A stretch of 33,551 nt of DNA, from assembly GCA_964491515.1 (NCBI GenBank), contig CAZBGQ010000020.1, positions 1-33,551 on the forward strand. Reading direction: 5' to 3'. The stretch comes from CAZBGQ01 sp964491515 (GTDB lineage: Bacteria > Patescibacteriota > Gracilibacteria > UBA1369 > UBA12473). A model generated the notes under the pieces. The model was not told the origin of the DNA, ran no database searches, and saw nothing but the letters and a program-made list of their open reading frames with translations. Positions 33,456 through 33,551 of the stretch are shown here, piece after piece. A program made the position numbers and the translations under genes. Numbering within the stretch: position 1 is the stretch's first letter; every line of letters starts with the position of its first letter.

Positions 33456-33551
33456 ATATATGGGGTTTTACCCATGAAGGCACCAGCAAGGAATGGTTTG
33501 TTAAGGTTGCAGCAATTAATGTCACCTTTTTGGTATAAATAGATTAAGTTA
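33456..33551. other. Right-hand flank without a recognised gene
   Basis: AT-rich sequence. A TGG plus TATAAA (about 33529-33538) could be an extended -10 for a gene beyond the edge on the plus strand. ATGGG/CCCAT can form a small hairpin near 33460-33475. Nothing else was seen. Confidence 0.3.

Overview
The window looks like a chromosomal stretch of a Patescibacteria (CPR) genome, possibly of the Peregrinibacteria/Gracilibacteria side; the phylum call rests on gene families and style, not on a marker tree. Pointers are the gp47/baseplate-J-like membrane protein next to an FtsA/PilM-like ATPase, giant SLH-domain surface proteins, an exosortase with its own substrate, compact gene packing, and nearly complete absence of Shine-Dalgarno sequences. 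UGA is read as stop (the nusB stop overlaps the rnc start as ATGA, and Gly-rich genes carry no in-frame UGA), so this is not a lineage with UGA recoded to glycine. No phage, transposon or CRISPR signature was found.

Layout. (1) 144-3031: sigma70-type promoter, a secreted protein with a C-terminal VPEF/transmembrane sorting tail, and a translationally coupled exosortase/archaeosortase-family enzyme (Cys197, Arg246, His267). (2) 2988-5526: a small lipoprotein, tRNA-Val(GAC), an Ala-Pro repeat protein interrupted by an assembly gap, and an acidic lipoprotein whose promoter is embedded in the preceding terminator. (3) 5547-12031, minus strand: proS, then an overlapping six-PKD/three-SLH surface protein, then a repetitive exported protein from its own promoter. 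(4) 12129-15200, minus strand: FtsA/PilM-like ATPase followed by the gp47-like protein. (5) 15406-19141: a secreted, Met/His/Pro-repeat, coiled-coil, SLH-like protein, again split by a gap in its repeats. (6) 19304-20694: rpmF-nusB-rnc. (7) 20820-29057: a 2745-residue SLH-anchored surface protein. (8) 29145-29856: sodN-sodX, nickel superoxide dismutase and its maturation protease. (9) 29978-33420: a 669-residue protein with a J-like HPD motif, convergent with a glycosyltransferase and a small membrane protein.

The dominant theme is the cell envelope. Roughly half of the bases encode exported proteins: three carrying SLH or SLH-like C-termini, one sorted by an exosortase, two lipoproteins and a long repeat protein. 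The housekeeping genes (proS, rpmF-nusB-rnc, tRNA-Val) are threaded between them, and proS even overlaps an SLH gene. The strongest candidates for new biology are the exosortase-substrate pair, the FtsA-like/gp47-like pair, the Met-rich decapeptide surface protein, the J-like protein, and a transcription style of 17-bp-spaced promoters with very short or no leaders.

Two runs of exactly 100 N (4134-4233 and 15701-15800) are placeholder gaps inside coding repeats. Each splits one gene into two apparent frames; repeat phase and reading frame together predict true gap sizes of 2+57k and 12+30k bases.
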